Origin: Phocaeicola barnesiae DSM 18169 = JCM 13652
Lineage (GTDB): Bacteria; Bacteroidota; Bacteroidia; Bacteroidales; Bacteroidaceae
Assembly (NCBI RefSeq): GCF_000374585.1
Contig: NZ_KB894643.1
Span: forward strand, 398,773-462,772
Length of the DNA: 64,000 bases
Reading direction: 5' to 3'
Shown: positions 17,776-25,565 of the stretch, one piece after another
How the letters are laid out: each line of letters starts with the position of its first letter
How positions within the stretch are numbered: the stretch's first letter is position 1
The notes under the pieces: generated by a model
What the model saw: only the letters and a program-made list of their open reading frames with translations
Database searches by the model: none
What the model was told of the DNA's origin: nothing
Translations under genes and position numbers: made by a program

Positions 17776-19170
17776 TTATTTGTTTTTCAATTCAAAACGG
17801 AATGCCAATGGCCCGTCTTCCAACCCTTTCGGGAGCGTAACGGTTACCAGGTCACCTTCCGTACGATATTTTACTTTCTTTCCATTGGCCAACAAGACCA
17901 TTTTACCTTTCGGCAGATTACCTTTCCAGGTAATAGTCTCCGGTAATGTTTCACCATCGGCGGGCGTATAGATTGCATATAGCGTCTTTCCATCTTTATT
18001 GGCGGTGAACCAAGTCTTACCATCGTTATAGACCGGAGTAATACGCGTATTATAAATAGCCTCGCCATTTTTCCGTAACCATTCACCGACTTTATGTAAA
18101 CGTTCCACTACCGGCTGCTCGATAATACCATCTGGTGTAGGACCTACTCCCAGCAGGAAACAACCTCCTTTAGCCACAATTTCAGACAAGAGAGCTATAA
18201 CCTTCTCCGGAGATTTATACGGAGCATTCGGCACCCATCCCCAGTCATTGCTCAGAGTAATACAGCTTTCCCACGGATAATTCAACTGAGTTTCCGGTAT
18301 TCCACGTTCCGGAGTCTGATAGTTTTCATTCTTTCCACGTATACTGCGGTCTACCGCAATCAGTCCCGGATGTGTCTGACGGGCTTTTTCCAGAATGCGG
18401 TCCAGATTCACATCATCACCGGTCACCCAACCGCCATCCAGCCAAAGGATATCAAAACTTCCATAATCAGTCATCAGTTCATTCAACTGATTCTCCGTAA
18501 ACTGCTGGTAATTCTTCCACCAATCCGGATGCTGTTCGATTTTATAATTCTGCCGGCGGTTCGGGGTAGCATAATACGGATTCCAGAACCATTCACAATG
18601 CCAGTCCGGTTTTGAGAAATAACATCCCATCATGAATCCTTTCTTACGGAAAGCGTCGAACACGTGATATGCCACATTTTTCCGTGGATTGTCTTTAAAT
18701 GCTCCGTTAGCGATAGAGAAATCTGTATATTTCGAATCGAACATACAGAAACCATCGTGATGCTTCGTAGTGAAAATCATGTATTTCATACCGGCATCCT
18801 GCATGACATCTGCCCATTGTTCCGGATTGAAATTCACCGGATTGAATTTATCCTTCAAACCGAAGTACCATTTCTTGTAATCCTCATAAGTCATGGTTGT
18901 ATCTCTCGGAATCCAATCCACATCTTCCGAGCAGATAGACCATGATTCCACAATACCTGGAACGGAGTATAATCCCCAATGGAACAATACACCGAATTTC
19001 TGATCCTGCCATTTATCCAGTTTATCCAATACCTGCTGGTCGGTAGGCCAGACATAATCGGTTGCTTTCGACTGTTCATGAACAAATCCCTGTACCTGCT
19101 GGGCTTGCATAGGAGTTACAGCCCCTACTCCCAGCATACAAGACAAAATCAATTGTTTGATACCTTTCAT
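17776..19170 (-). CDS. GH29 alpha-L-fucosidase, secreted (copy 2)
   Basis: This 464-residue GH29 fucosidase is a retaining exo-enzyme that releases alpha-L-fucose. It has a type I signal peptide (about 1-23, MQAQ). Motifs are FGVLFHWGLYSVPG at about 60, TTKHHDGFCMFDS, the nucleophile Asp in FDILWLDGGW at about 235, and the NYQTPE segment, a likely site of the acid/base Glu. It is about 70 percent identical by eye to the preceding gene, so the two arose by tandem duplication. The spacing of 18 bases upstream and 12 downstream supports one operon. Whether the copies prefer different fucose linkages cannot be seen. Confidence 0.95.
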   Translation of the reverse strand: MKGIKQLILSCMLGVGAVTPMQAQQVQGFVHEQSKATDYVWPTDQQVLDKLDKWQDQKFGVLFHWGLYSVPGIVESWSICSEDVDWIPRDTTMTYEDYKKWYFGLKDKFNPVNFNPEQWADVMQDAGMKYMIFTTKHHDGFCMFDSKYTDFSIANGAFKDNPRKNVAYHVFDAFRKKGFMMGCYFSKPDWHCEWFWNPYYATPNRRQNYKIEQHPDWWKNYQQFTENQLNELMTDYGSFDILWLDGGWVTGDDVNLDRILEKARQTHPGLIAVDRSIRGKNENYQTPERGIPETQLNYPWESCITLSNDWGWVPNAPYKSPEKVIALLSEIVAKGGCFLLGVGPTPDGIIEQPVVERLHKVGEWLRKNGEAIYNTRITPVYNDGKTWFTANKDGKTLYAIYTPADGETLPETITWKGNLPKGKMVLLANGKKVKYRTEGDLVTVTLPKGLEDGPLAFRFELKNK

Positions 19171-19188
19171 AATATAGCGGTTATTAGA

Positions 19189-20568
19189 TTATTTCTTAAC
19201 TGTGAAACGGAAAGCCAACGGTTCATTAGCCAATCCTTTCGGAAGTGTCACTTTTACTTTGTTACCGTCACATTGGTAACGTACCGATACGTTCTTGTTC
19301 AACAGTTTCATAGTACCGGTCGGGATATTTCCTTCCCACTCAATGGCAGCCGGCATTTCCTCGCCATCCTTCACTGTATAAACGGCATAGAGGGTCTTAC
19401 CATCCTTATCAGCCGTAAACCAGGTATTTCCATCATTATAATCCGGAGTGATGCGGGTATTATAAATAGCCTGTCCGTTCTTCTTCAACCATTTACCTAC
19501 CTGACGCAAACAAGTCTCAACTTCGGGTTGAATCAATCCTTGCGGTGTAGGGCCAACTCCCAGCAACAGACATCCACCTTTTGCTGTAATCTCTGCCAAC
19601 AAGGCAAGTACTTCATTCGGAGACTTGAATTTGACATCGGGTACCCATCCCCAGCTATGTGACAAGGTGATACAACTTTCCCATGGGTGATCCAACTGTT
19701 TTTCCGGAATGCTCCGCTCCGGAGTCTGATAGTTTTCATTCTTGCCTTTGATGGTACGGTCTACCGAAATCAGTCCTTCATGTCCATGTGTCCGTGCATG
19801 AGCCAATACCTCATCCAGTCTTACTTCATCACCGGTTACCCAACCGCCATCCAACCATAGGATATCAAATTTTCCATAATTGGAAGTCAGTTCCATCAAC
19901 TGATTGTAAGTAAAGTCCTGATAGTTCTTCCACCAATCCGGATGACGTTCACGTTTGTAGTTCTGCATACGGCCAGCCGTATCATAATACGGATGCCAGA
20001 ACCATTTACAATGCCAGTCCGGTTTCGAGAAATAACATCCGATCATAAACTCCTTCTGACGGAATGCATCAAATACATAACGGGCCACATCTTTCTTCGG
20101 ATTGTTTGCAAAAGGTCCTTTAGCAATAGAAAAGTCTGTATATTTAGAATCGAACATACAGAATCCGTCGTGATGTTTTGTGGTGAAAATCATATACTTC
20201 ATACCGGCAGCCTGCATGATATCAGCCCATTGATCCGGATTGAAATCAGTCGGATTGAACTTTTCACTGAATCCCCAGTACCAACGCTTATAATCGTAAT
20301 ATGAATCTATCGGACGGGTAATCCAATCTTCCGAACACAGAGGCCATGACTCACAAATGCCTGGAACGGAGTATAATCCCCAATGAAACAATACACCGAA
20401 TTTCAAATCCTGCCACTGGTCCAGTTTTTTAAGTACTGCAGCATCTGTCGGCCATTCATAACCGTCTGACTGCTCATGCACAAAACTGTTTGCATCGTCC
20501 TGGGCATAAGCACCCAACGATAAAGCCAACCCCATCAGGCAGGCTGCAAATTGTTTAAACTTTCTCAT
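19189..20568 (-). CDS. GH29 alpha-L-fucosidase, secreted (copy 1)
   Basis: This 459-residue GH29 alpha-L-fucosidase has a signal peptide (about 1-22, LGAYAQ). The same catalytic landmarks as in the adjacent copy are present: FGVLFHWGLYSVPG, KHHDGFCMFDS, FDILWLDGGW with the nucleophile Asp, and ENYQTPE. The differences from the second copy concentrate between SWPLCSEDW and YYDYKRWYWG and in the C-terminal beta-domain. These could alter linkage preference. It follows the SUMF1/propeller gene by 20 bases and is co-transcribed with it. Confidence 0.95.
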   Translation of the reverse strand: MRKFKQFAACLMGLALSLGAYAQDDANSFVHEQSDGYEWPTDAAVLKKLDQWQDLKFGVLFHWGLYSVPGICESWPLCSEDWITRPIDSYYDYKRWYWGFSEKFNPTDFNPDQWADIMQAAGMKYMIFTTKHHDGFCMFDSKYTDFSIAKGPFANNPKKDVARYVFDAFRQKEFMIGCYFSKPDWHCKWFWHPYYDTAGRMQNYKRERHPDWWKNYQDFTYNQLMELTSNYGKFDILWLDGGWVTGDEVRLDEVLAHARTHGHEGLISVDRTIKGKNENYQTPERSIPEKQLDHPWESCITLSHSWGWVPDVKFKSPNEVLALLAEITAKGGCLLLGVGPTPQGLIQPEVETCLRQVGKWLKKNGQAIYNTRITPDYNDGNTWFTADKDGKTLYAVYTVKDGEEMPAAIEWEGNIPTGTMKLLNKNVSVRYQCDGNKVKVTLPKGLANEPLAFRFTVKK

Positions 20569-20588
20569 ATTCCTGTTTTTTTATGGTA

Positions 20589-22520
20589 TTATTCTGGTTT
20601 CTGTTCCAACCAAGTCAAATCGAACTGATAATGCAACCGACTGCTCACAATATGAATGGTAGAATCGGGAGCCTGCACACCGGCCATATAGCCACGTGGC
20701 TCGGCATGTGTGGCATCCATCATGAAATTACCCGTCCATGCTCCTCCGTTCAAGAAACGACATTTTCCATCGGTCAAAAGTTTTCTGACCGGCCAAGTCT
20801 TGCCTTCATCGTAGGAAACCGCTGCATAAAGACCGTAGCCACGGAATGTAGTGCCGTCAGCCCGTTGAAAAATCATCCCTCTATCCTTTTCCGGGGTACG
20901 CTGCGGATGATCAGTAAATGATACCAATAAAAGCGGCCCTTCGCGCAGACGTAACAACACCAGACGTTGTCCACCATCAATCGGCGGGAAAGGAGAAGCC
21001 GCATAGGTCCACGTCTTTCCTCCATCCGATGAAATGCTCATCGGCATGTGCCTGGTACCGTCTGCAGCAACAATCGTATTGCCACGTCCCAGCGCCATCC
21101 AACGTCCGTCCTTCAACTCCACCACTCCGGCATGTATACCGGCAATGGTACTTCCTGTTGTTCCTTCAGCAAACTCTGGTTTCGGAGCTCCATTCCACGG
21201 GTCTGCCCACGTCTTTCCTCCATCTTTACTCACCAGCACAGCTGCACCATCATTTCCTTCCGGTCCGGCATCACAAGCCTGTACCATCCACCCTTTCGAT
21301 GTTCGGATAGTTCCGGAAATCACCTGATGACGTTTGGTATGTTCAGGCGCTATAATCCGAGGAGCGGTCCACGTATATCCGTTATCACGACTTGTCCGCA
21401 TCACAACCATCAGATTTTGCCAGTCACCGGCAGCTTCTACACCATTGAAATGATACAGTGTCCCCTTTCCATCATTGAATACTGAACTACCGGTCATGTT
21501 CCGGTCAGGAACTTTGAAAAACATCGTTGCAGGTTCCCATGCGGATGCTCCTGCCTTCAGACGCGATTGCAGTACCACCATTTCCCGACCGTTCTCTTGA
21601 TTGGCAGAGAACCAGACTGCCAGCATATCACCGTTATCGCACCATGTAATAGACGGCTGATGATTATGCCGATAAAAAGGAACACCAGGAAGCACCGGTT
21701 CAATGACAAAAGGAATCGGTTCACGGAAAAAACCTTTTCGGTCCTTAACCGGGAAAGAAAGTTCAGACTGAACCACCCGGAAACCTGTCAATGAATGCTT
21801 GTCATCAGGAAGCATGGCCATTCGGTTCGCACTCCGCAAATACTGGACAGGCGTATGATGACTTCCACCACGGGTTACACGATACATTCCGGTATCAGGT
21901 CCATTCGGGTCTGTCTGATTATCAGCTGTATAAGGTGCATACCAGTCCAGACACCATTCTTCTACATTGCCGTGCATGTCATAAAGCCCAAAAGCATTCG
22001 GTGGAGTCTGTCCCACTTTTAAAGAAACAGGTTTATAATTTCTTGCTATCACCTGATTCCGGCACGTGGATTCCGGCAGATAATCGCCTGTATAATAATC
22101 GGTATAGGTACCTGCCCTACATGCATATTCCCATTCCGCTTCGGTAGGCAGACGGTAGGGCTTCCCTTCTTTTTCACTCAGCCAATTACAGAAATCCACC
22201 GCATCCTGATAAGTGACATTCACTACCGCCTCATCGTCTCCCGTAGAAATACCATCCTTTCCCCGCAATGCACGGTGTTCCGGGCGGAACAGTTCAAACT
22301 GCGCATTGGTTACTTCTGTCTTTCCCATCCTGAAGGCCTGTGAAATAGTAACCCGATGTACCGGTGCCTCGTCGAAATCCTCCCCTTCACCGATACTGCC
22401 CATATAGAAAGTACCCGCAGGAATTTCTACAGTTTCAACCAATGACTGTGCGTATGAAAAGCCGGGACATACACCTAACATTCCCATAACCAACCAGATG
22501 CTTGTTTGTATATTTTTCAT
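20589..22520 (-). CDS. SUMF1-like domain fused to a sialidase-like beta-propeller, secreted
   Basis: This 643-residue secreted protein has two modules. After a signal peptide (about 1-25, SYAQ) comes a SUMF1/formylglycine-generating-enzyme-like fold (about 28-255: IPAGTFYMGS, KTEVTNAQFE, YRLPTEAEWEYACRAG, GLYDMHGNVEEWCLDWY, RGGS...GFR). The second module (about 270-640) is a BNR/sialidase-type propeller with four Asp boxes of the S-x-D-x-G-x-TW type at about 377, 430, 495 and 567. The paired Cys residues that make true FGE enzymes active are missing from the RGGSHHTPVQYLRSANR segment, so sulfatase activation is unlikely and a binding or structural role is more probable. The canonical FRIP motif of GH33 is not seen; FYRHNHQPSI stands at that place. 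It heads the GH29-GH29-GH3 operon. The true sugar specificity is open. Confidence 0.85.
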   Translation of the reverse strand: MKNIQTSIWLVMGMLGVCPGFSYAQSLVETVEIPAGTFYMGSIGEGEDFDEAPVHRVTISQAFRMGKTEVTNAQFELFRPEHRALRGKDGISTGDDEAVVNVTYQDAVDFCNWLSEKEGKPYRLPTEAEWEYACRAGTYTDYYTGDYLPESTCRNQVIARNYKPVSLKVGQTPPNAFGLYDMHGNVEEWCLDWYAPYTADNQTDPNGPDTGMYRVTRGGSHHTPVQYLRSANRMAMLPDDKHSLTGFRVVQSELSFPVKDRKGFFREPIPFVIEPVLPGVPFYRHNHQPSITWCDNGDMLAVWFSANQENGREMVVLQSRLKAGASAWEPATMFFKVPDRNMTGSSVFNDGKGTLYHFNGVEAAGDWQNLMVVMRTSRDNGYTWTAPRIIAPEHTKRHQVISGTIRTSKGWMVQACDAGPEGNDGAAVLVSKDGGKTWADPWNGAPKPEFAEGTTGSTIAGIHAGVVELKDGRWMALGRGNTIVAADGTRHMPMSISSDGGKTWTYAASPFPPIDGGQRLVLLRLREGPLLLVSFTDHPQRTPEKDRGMIFQRADGTTFRGYGLYAAVSYDEGKTWPVRKLLTDGKCRFLNGGAWTGNFMMDATHAEPRGYMAGVQAPDSTIHIVSSRLHYQFDLTWLEQKPE

Positions 22521-22553
22521 AGCCGATTTTAATTATCAGAAAGATTTATTAGA

Positions 22554-22561
22554 CAAATATA
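22554..22561 (-). promoter_or_regulatory. -7 element of the SUMF1-GH29-GH29-GH3 operon
   Basis: TATATTTG on the minus strand fits TAnnTTTG and lies 33 bases before the start codon. No TTG sits at the ideal 19-21 base distance (one occurs at 15), so the promoter is weak or needs an activator. Confidence 0.5.
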
Positions 22562-22747
22562 CGCATATTAATGAAACAACTTAAATTTGAAGTTAAAAAT
22601 GCGTTCAATTATTAAATACTTGTGGATTTTTTTAGAAAAAAGTAAGAGAATGACATAACAGTTATCCTCAAAATTCATGGGACCTTACAAGGTAACTATC
22701 ATTGCATAATGCACAAACCTAGGGAATAATCCTGTCCGGCGACAAAT

Positions 22748-22786
22748 AAAAAACGGTACATACCCTGTTCAGGCAGGTATGTACCG
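22748..22786 (-). terminator. terminator after the unknown secreted protein
   Basis: An 11-bp perfect stem (CGGTACATACC at 22754-22764 with GGTATGTACCG at 22776-22786) is followed on the minus strand by six T residues. It separates the first susC-susD unit from the hydrolase operon. Confidence 0.88.
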
Positions 22787-22836
22787 AAATGATATCATTA
22801 CAGATCCAGATTAAAGATACTATCTCAGCAGAAGCA

Positions 22837-23517
22837 TCATTTCTCCTTGACCGGAAGTCCTAGACAATAGTCCAGAACCACCAGCACATCGTGGGTTTCC
22901 TTCATATCAATATCATTCTCTTTCACAAAAGCATTGATTTCGTCTTTATATGCAGGAAATACCTTGAGTACTTGCTTCAAAGTCTTTAGTCTTACCAATT
23001 TGTTCTCCTTATTAATATAATAGGTATTATCACTTTTCCGGCGATAGACATCGGTGCTTCCCAATTTCTGCTGTTTATAGGGTGTATACATTTCCGTACC
23101 ACTCAATCCGAAATTACTCATCTGCAGATTATGGACACTGCCTTGAGTTACTGCTCCAAGTGCTCCTTTGGAACCGACATTCACATCTTTCAATAGCCAA
23201 TCGACAAACACCACTCCATTATTCAAGAATACAACTTCATAAAGTCCTTTATCTGCCGGGATAAATCGTCTATCACCTACAAATACTGTATCGATAGTAG
23301 AAGCATTGGTCACTTCCATCAAGTCCTCTCCTTGTTTAAAAAGCATCGTCTTGTTTGAAGCGTCATAATTCAATGAGACAACAGTTTGTGACCCGTTCCG
23401 AAACTTTATCTGAGCTTCTGTAAAATCATCGAGCAGAAAAATTCTTTTAAACTGCTGGGCAGAAACAGTAAACAGAGTACATAGGTACAGTATAGTCAAG
23501 CATGTGAAGTATTTCAT
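22837..23517 (-). CDS. secreted protein of unknown function downstream of susCD
   Basis: I do not recognise this 226-residue protein. The start chosen is the ATG giving MKYFTCLTILYLCTLFTVSAQ, a clear type I signal peptide cleaved about residue 20; a longer frame upstream would add 25 residues that overlap a terminator-like hairpin and is unlikely. The mature protein is mixed alpha/beta without membrane segments or recognisable motifs. It has a patterned N-terminal half (FRNGSQTVVSLNYD, DTVFVGDRRFIP) and a lysine-rich helical C-terminal third. It lies 86 bases after susD, beyond an attenuator-like hairpin, so it is probably expressed at a lower level from the susCD promoter. An envelope accessory role in the same glycan system is inference from position. 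Confidence 0.75.
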   Translation of the reverse strand: MKYFTCLTILYLCTLFTVSAQQFKRIFLLDDFTEAQIKFRNGSQTVVSLNYDASNKTMLFKQGEDLMEVTNASTIDTVFVGDRRFIPADKGLYEVVFLNNGVVFVDWLLKDVNVGSKGALGAVTQGSVHNLQMSNFGLSGTEMYTPYKQQKLGSTDVYRRKSDNTYYINKENKLVRLKTLKQVLKVFPAYKDEINAFVKENDIDMKETHDVLVVLDYCLGLPVKEK

Positions 23518-23540
23518 AGTTGCATGATTTGATAAATAAG

Positions 23541-23570
23541 AAAAAGGGGAGGAAGAAAACCTTCCTCCCC
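23541..23570 (-). terminator. attenuator-like hairpin between susD and the unknown gene
   Basis: A 10-bp perfect GC-rich stem (GGGGAGGAAG / CTTCCTCCCC, loop of 5) is followed on the minus strand by five T residues. It begins 33 bases past the susD stop and ends 24 bases before the next start codon, so it should cut but not abolish read-through. Confidence 0.8.
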
Positions 23571-23603
23571 TCCATATCTCAGAGTTAATCAATTAAATAC
23601 CGA

Positions 23604-25550
23604 TTAACGTCCTGCACCCCACTGAGGAGCACCGTTGTCTTGCCACAGGCGTTCAGAAGCAAGAACTGTATTATACAAACCTGATGAAGTCACTGTCAGA
23701 CCCTGTTCAGCGTATGCAGCTCTCTTCACATCACCTGACAAGTCATCGTCTGTGATAGCACCTGTCGGGAAACGACGTGGAATGCTGGTAGCCGGAACTT
23801 CAGAGTACTGTGCACGCGGCAGAATAGTTGAATTATAGCTCGGATAACCGGAACGACGGGCAGTTACATAAACTTCATTCGGATAGAGAGTGAAGTGAAT
23901 CATTTCCTGCAAGTAAATCTTTTCCAACTTTTCCTGAGCTGTACCTGTAAATGCATACGCATCATGGCTCATCATTTCGTCTATTTCACCGTCTTTCAGG
24001 TCAATGGCACCTTCGTTCGGATCATAGCCGAATGAACCCTGAACAGTACTGTAGTAAGTAACCTGGTTGGCTTCAGCCAATGCGTCGTATGACTGAACAG
24101 AGAATGACAGAGCTCTGTCATAGTGAGTCTTAGCCTTATTTTCATCACCGTTCAGCATAGCGAATTCGGCCAAATACAAGTTCACTTCAGCTGCACTCAG
24201 ATACATACCGTACCAAGGACGGTCATTAGTGGTATAAGTATAGGTATCATCCGGCAAAGTAGCGGTAGAAACTTCAGAAGCAGAAGTATACTGACGACCG
24301 ATAATCATCATCTGGTTCAGAGTTGAATATACAGTATAACCTGTCGCATTACCACCGTCTGAATTGTGCAGATACAATTCCTTATCAGCATTCGGATATG
24401 ATGACGGGAAGAACCATTTGTATTTACCGGTATTGTCTGTACTAGCCATCCATGCTTCGGTGATTCCATGATAACGTACCCAAGGTTCACCCGGACCTCC
24501 CCAACGTACGAAGTCTTTCTTGCCATCGGCTCCAACTTCGTAAACCACATCTTTTTCGATAAAGTCAGGAATTGCCAGACCTGCATCGTAATATCCCTGT
24601 ACGATCTTGGAGTTCCAGTAATTCTTCTTGTAGAAGAAACGTACACGCGGGTCTCTGTTGTCAACCATGAAATTGATGACTGATTCAGTACCGGCACATC
24701 CTGTAAATCCGTTACTCCAGTGATAGATACGGTCATTTACATAACCTTGGTCACCTGTCAGGCGTACATCACCTTTATGGAATCTTACGTCTTCATCCAA
24801 AGAATTCAGATAACCGCAAGAAGCGCTTTCCACTTCAGAAGCAATCTGTTTTGCCTTTGCTTCATTTTGAGACAGCAGACGGACAGCGATACGCAGTTTC
24901 AACGAGTTGGCAAATTTAGCCCATTTAGCTTTATCGCCACCATAAACCACATCCTGGTCAGCCTTCATGACAGCTTCACTACTGGTAAATGTAGAAATGC
25001 TGCTATTCAACTGTTCCAACCACAAGTTATAAAGACTTTCAACGCTGTCGAAACCTGGAGTCAACGAGCCACCGTATGCAGCATTACATGCTTCTACGTA
25101 AGGAATGGCTCCATACATATCGGTTGCGAAAATACCCATATAGATACTCATGATATTGGCTGCCGACATATACACATCGTTGAGGGCTTTGTCTTCATCA
25201 CTCAACTTTTCGTATTCAGCTTCCATAGCACGCAATACACGCAGTACACTGATATACTGTCTTGCCTGGTCGCCATCGATAGTCAATGTCAGGATACTTT
25301 CAGAAGCACCACTGGTAGAAAGACCCATACCGGCCCAAGCATATTTCATCGGAGCATTGTAGTAATACTCCAGGTAAGGTTGCGGATCGAAACGGTTAAC
25401 AGCTTCTGCGAACAAGAAAGAGATATTACCTGTGGTCACAGCAGATGGATCCTGGTTCATCTCCGAGAAATCGTCACGGCATCCTGTTGTCATCAGGGCA
25501 GATCCGAAAGCAAGAGCTGCCAATAATAATTTATGTGATTTCATATTCAT
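23604..25550 (-). CDS. SusD-like glycan-binding outer-membrane lipoprotein (pair 1)
   Basis: This SusD/RagB-family lipoprotein of about 648 residues looks like the subfamily annotated 'SusD/RagB family nutrient-binding outer membrane lipoprotein' (SusD-like_2). The start is one of two ATGs (25550 or 25544) just after the susC stop; the frame further upstream would need TTG. The lipobox is TTGC (about 22 residues from the ATG at 25550), followed by RDDFSEMNQDPS. Conserved stretches include FATDMYGAIPYVEA, WAKFANSLKLRIAVRL, and the C-terminal YVTARRSGYPSY and IPRRFPTGA. It partners the upstream susC. A strong hairpin follows it. The ligand is unknown. Confidence 0.92.
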   Translation of the reverse strand: MNMKSHKLLLAALAFGSALMTTGCRDDFSEMNQDPSAVTTGNISFLFAEAVNRFDPQPYLEYYYNAPMKYAWAGMGLSTSGASESILTLTIDGDQARQYISVLRVLRAMEAEYEKLSDEDKALNDVYMSAANIMSIYMGIFATDMYGAIPYVEACNAAYGGSLTPGFDSVESLYNLWLEQLNSSISTFTSSEAVMKADQDVVYGGDKAKWAKFANSLKLRIAVRLLSQNEAKAKQIASEVESASCGYLNSLDEDVRFHKGDVRLTGDQGYVNDRIYHWSNGFTGCAGTESVINFMVDNRDPRVRFFYKKNYWNSKIVQGYYDAGLAIPDFIEKDVVYEVGADGKKDFVRWGGPGEPWVRYHGITEAWMASTDNTGKYKWFFPSSYPNADKELYLHNSDGGNATGYTVYSTLNQMMIIGRQYTSASEVSTATLPDDTYTYTTNDRPWYGMYLSAAEVNLYLAEFAMLNGDENKAKTHYDRALSFSVQSYDALAEANQVTYYSTVQGSFGYDPNEGAIDLKDGEIDEMMSHDAYAFTGTAQEKLEKIYLQEMIHFTLYPNEVYVTARRSGYPSYNSTILPRAQYSEVPATSIPRRFPTGAITDDDLSGDVKRAAYAEQGLTVTSSGLYNTVLASERLWQDNGAPQWGAGR

Positions 25551-25565
25551 TAAATTTTCCAATAG

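Noticed and set aside
20589..22520. Active sulfatase-maturating enzyme
   Set aside because: The Cys pair needed for formylglycine generation is missing and no sulfatase gene is present in the window.
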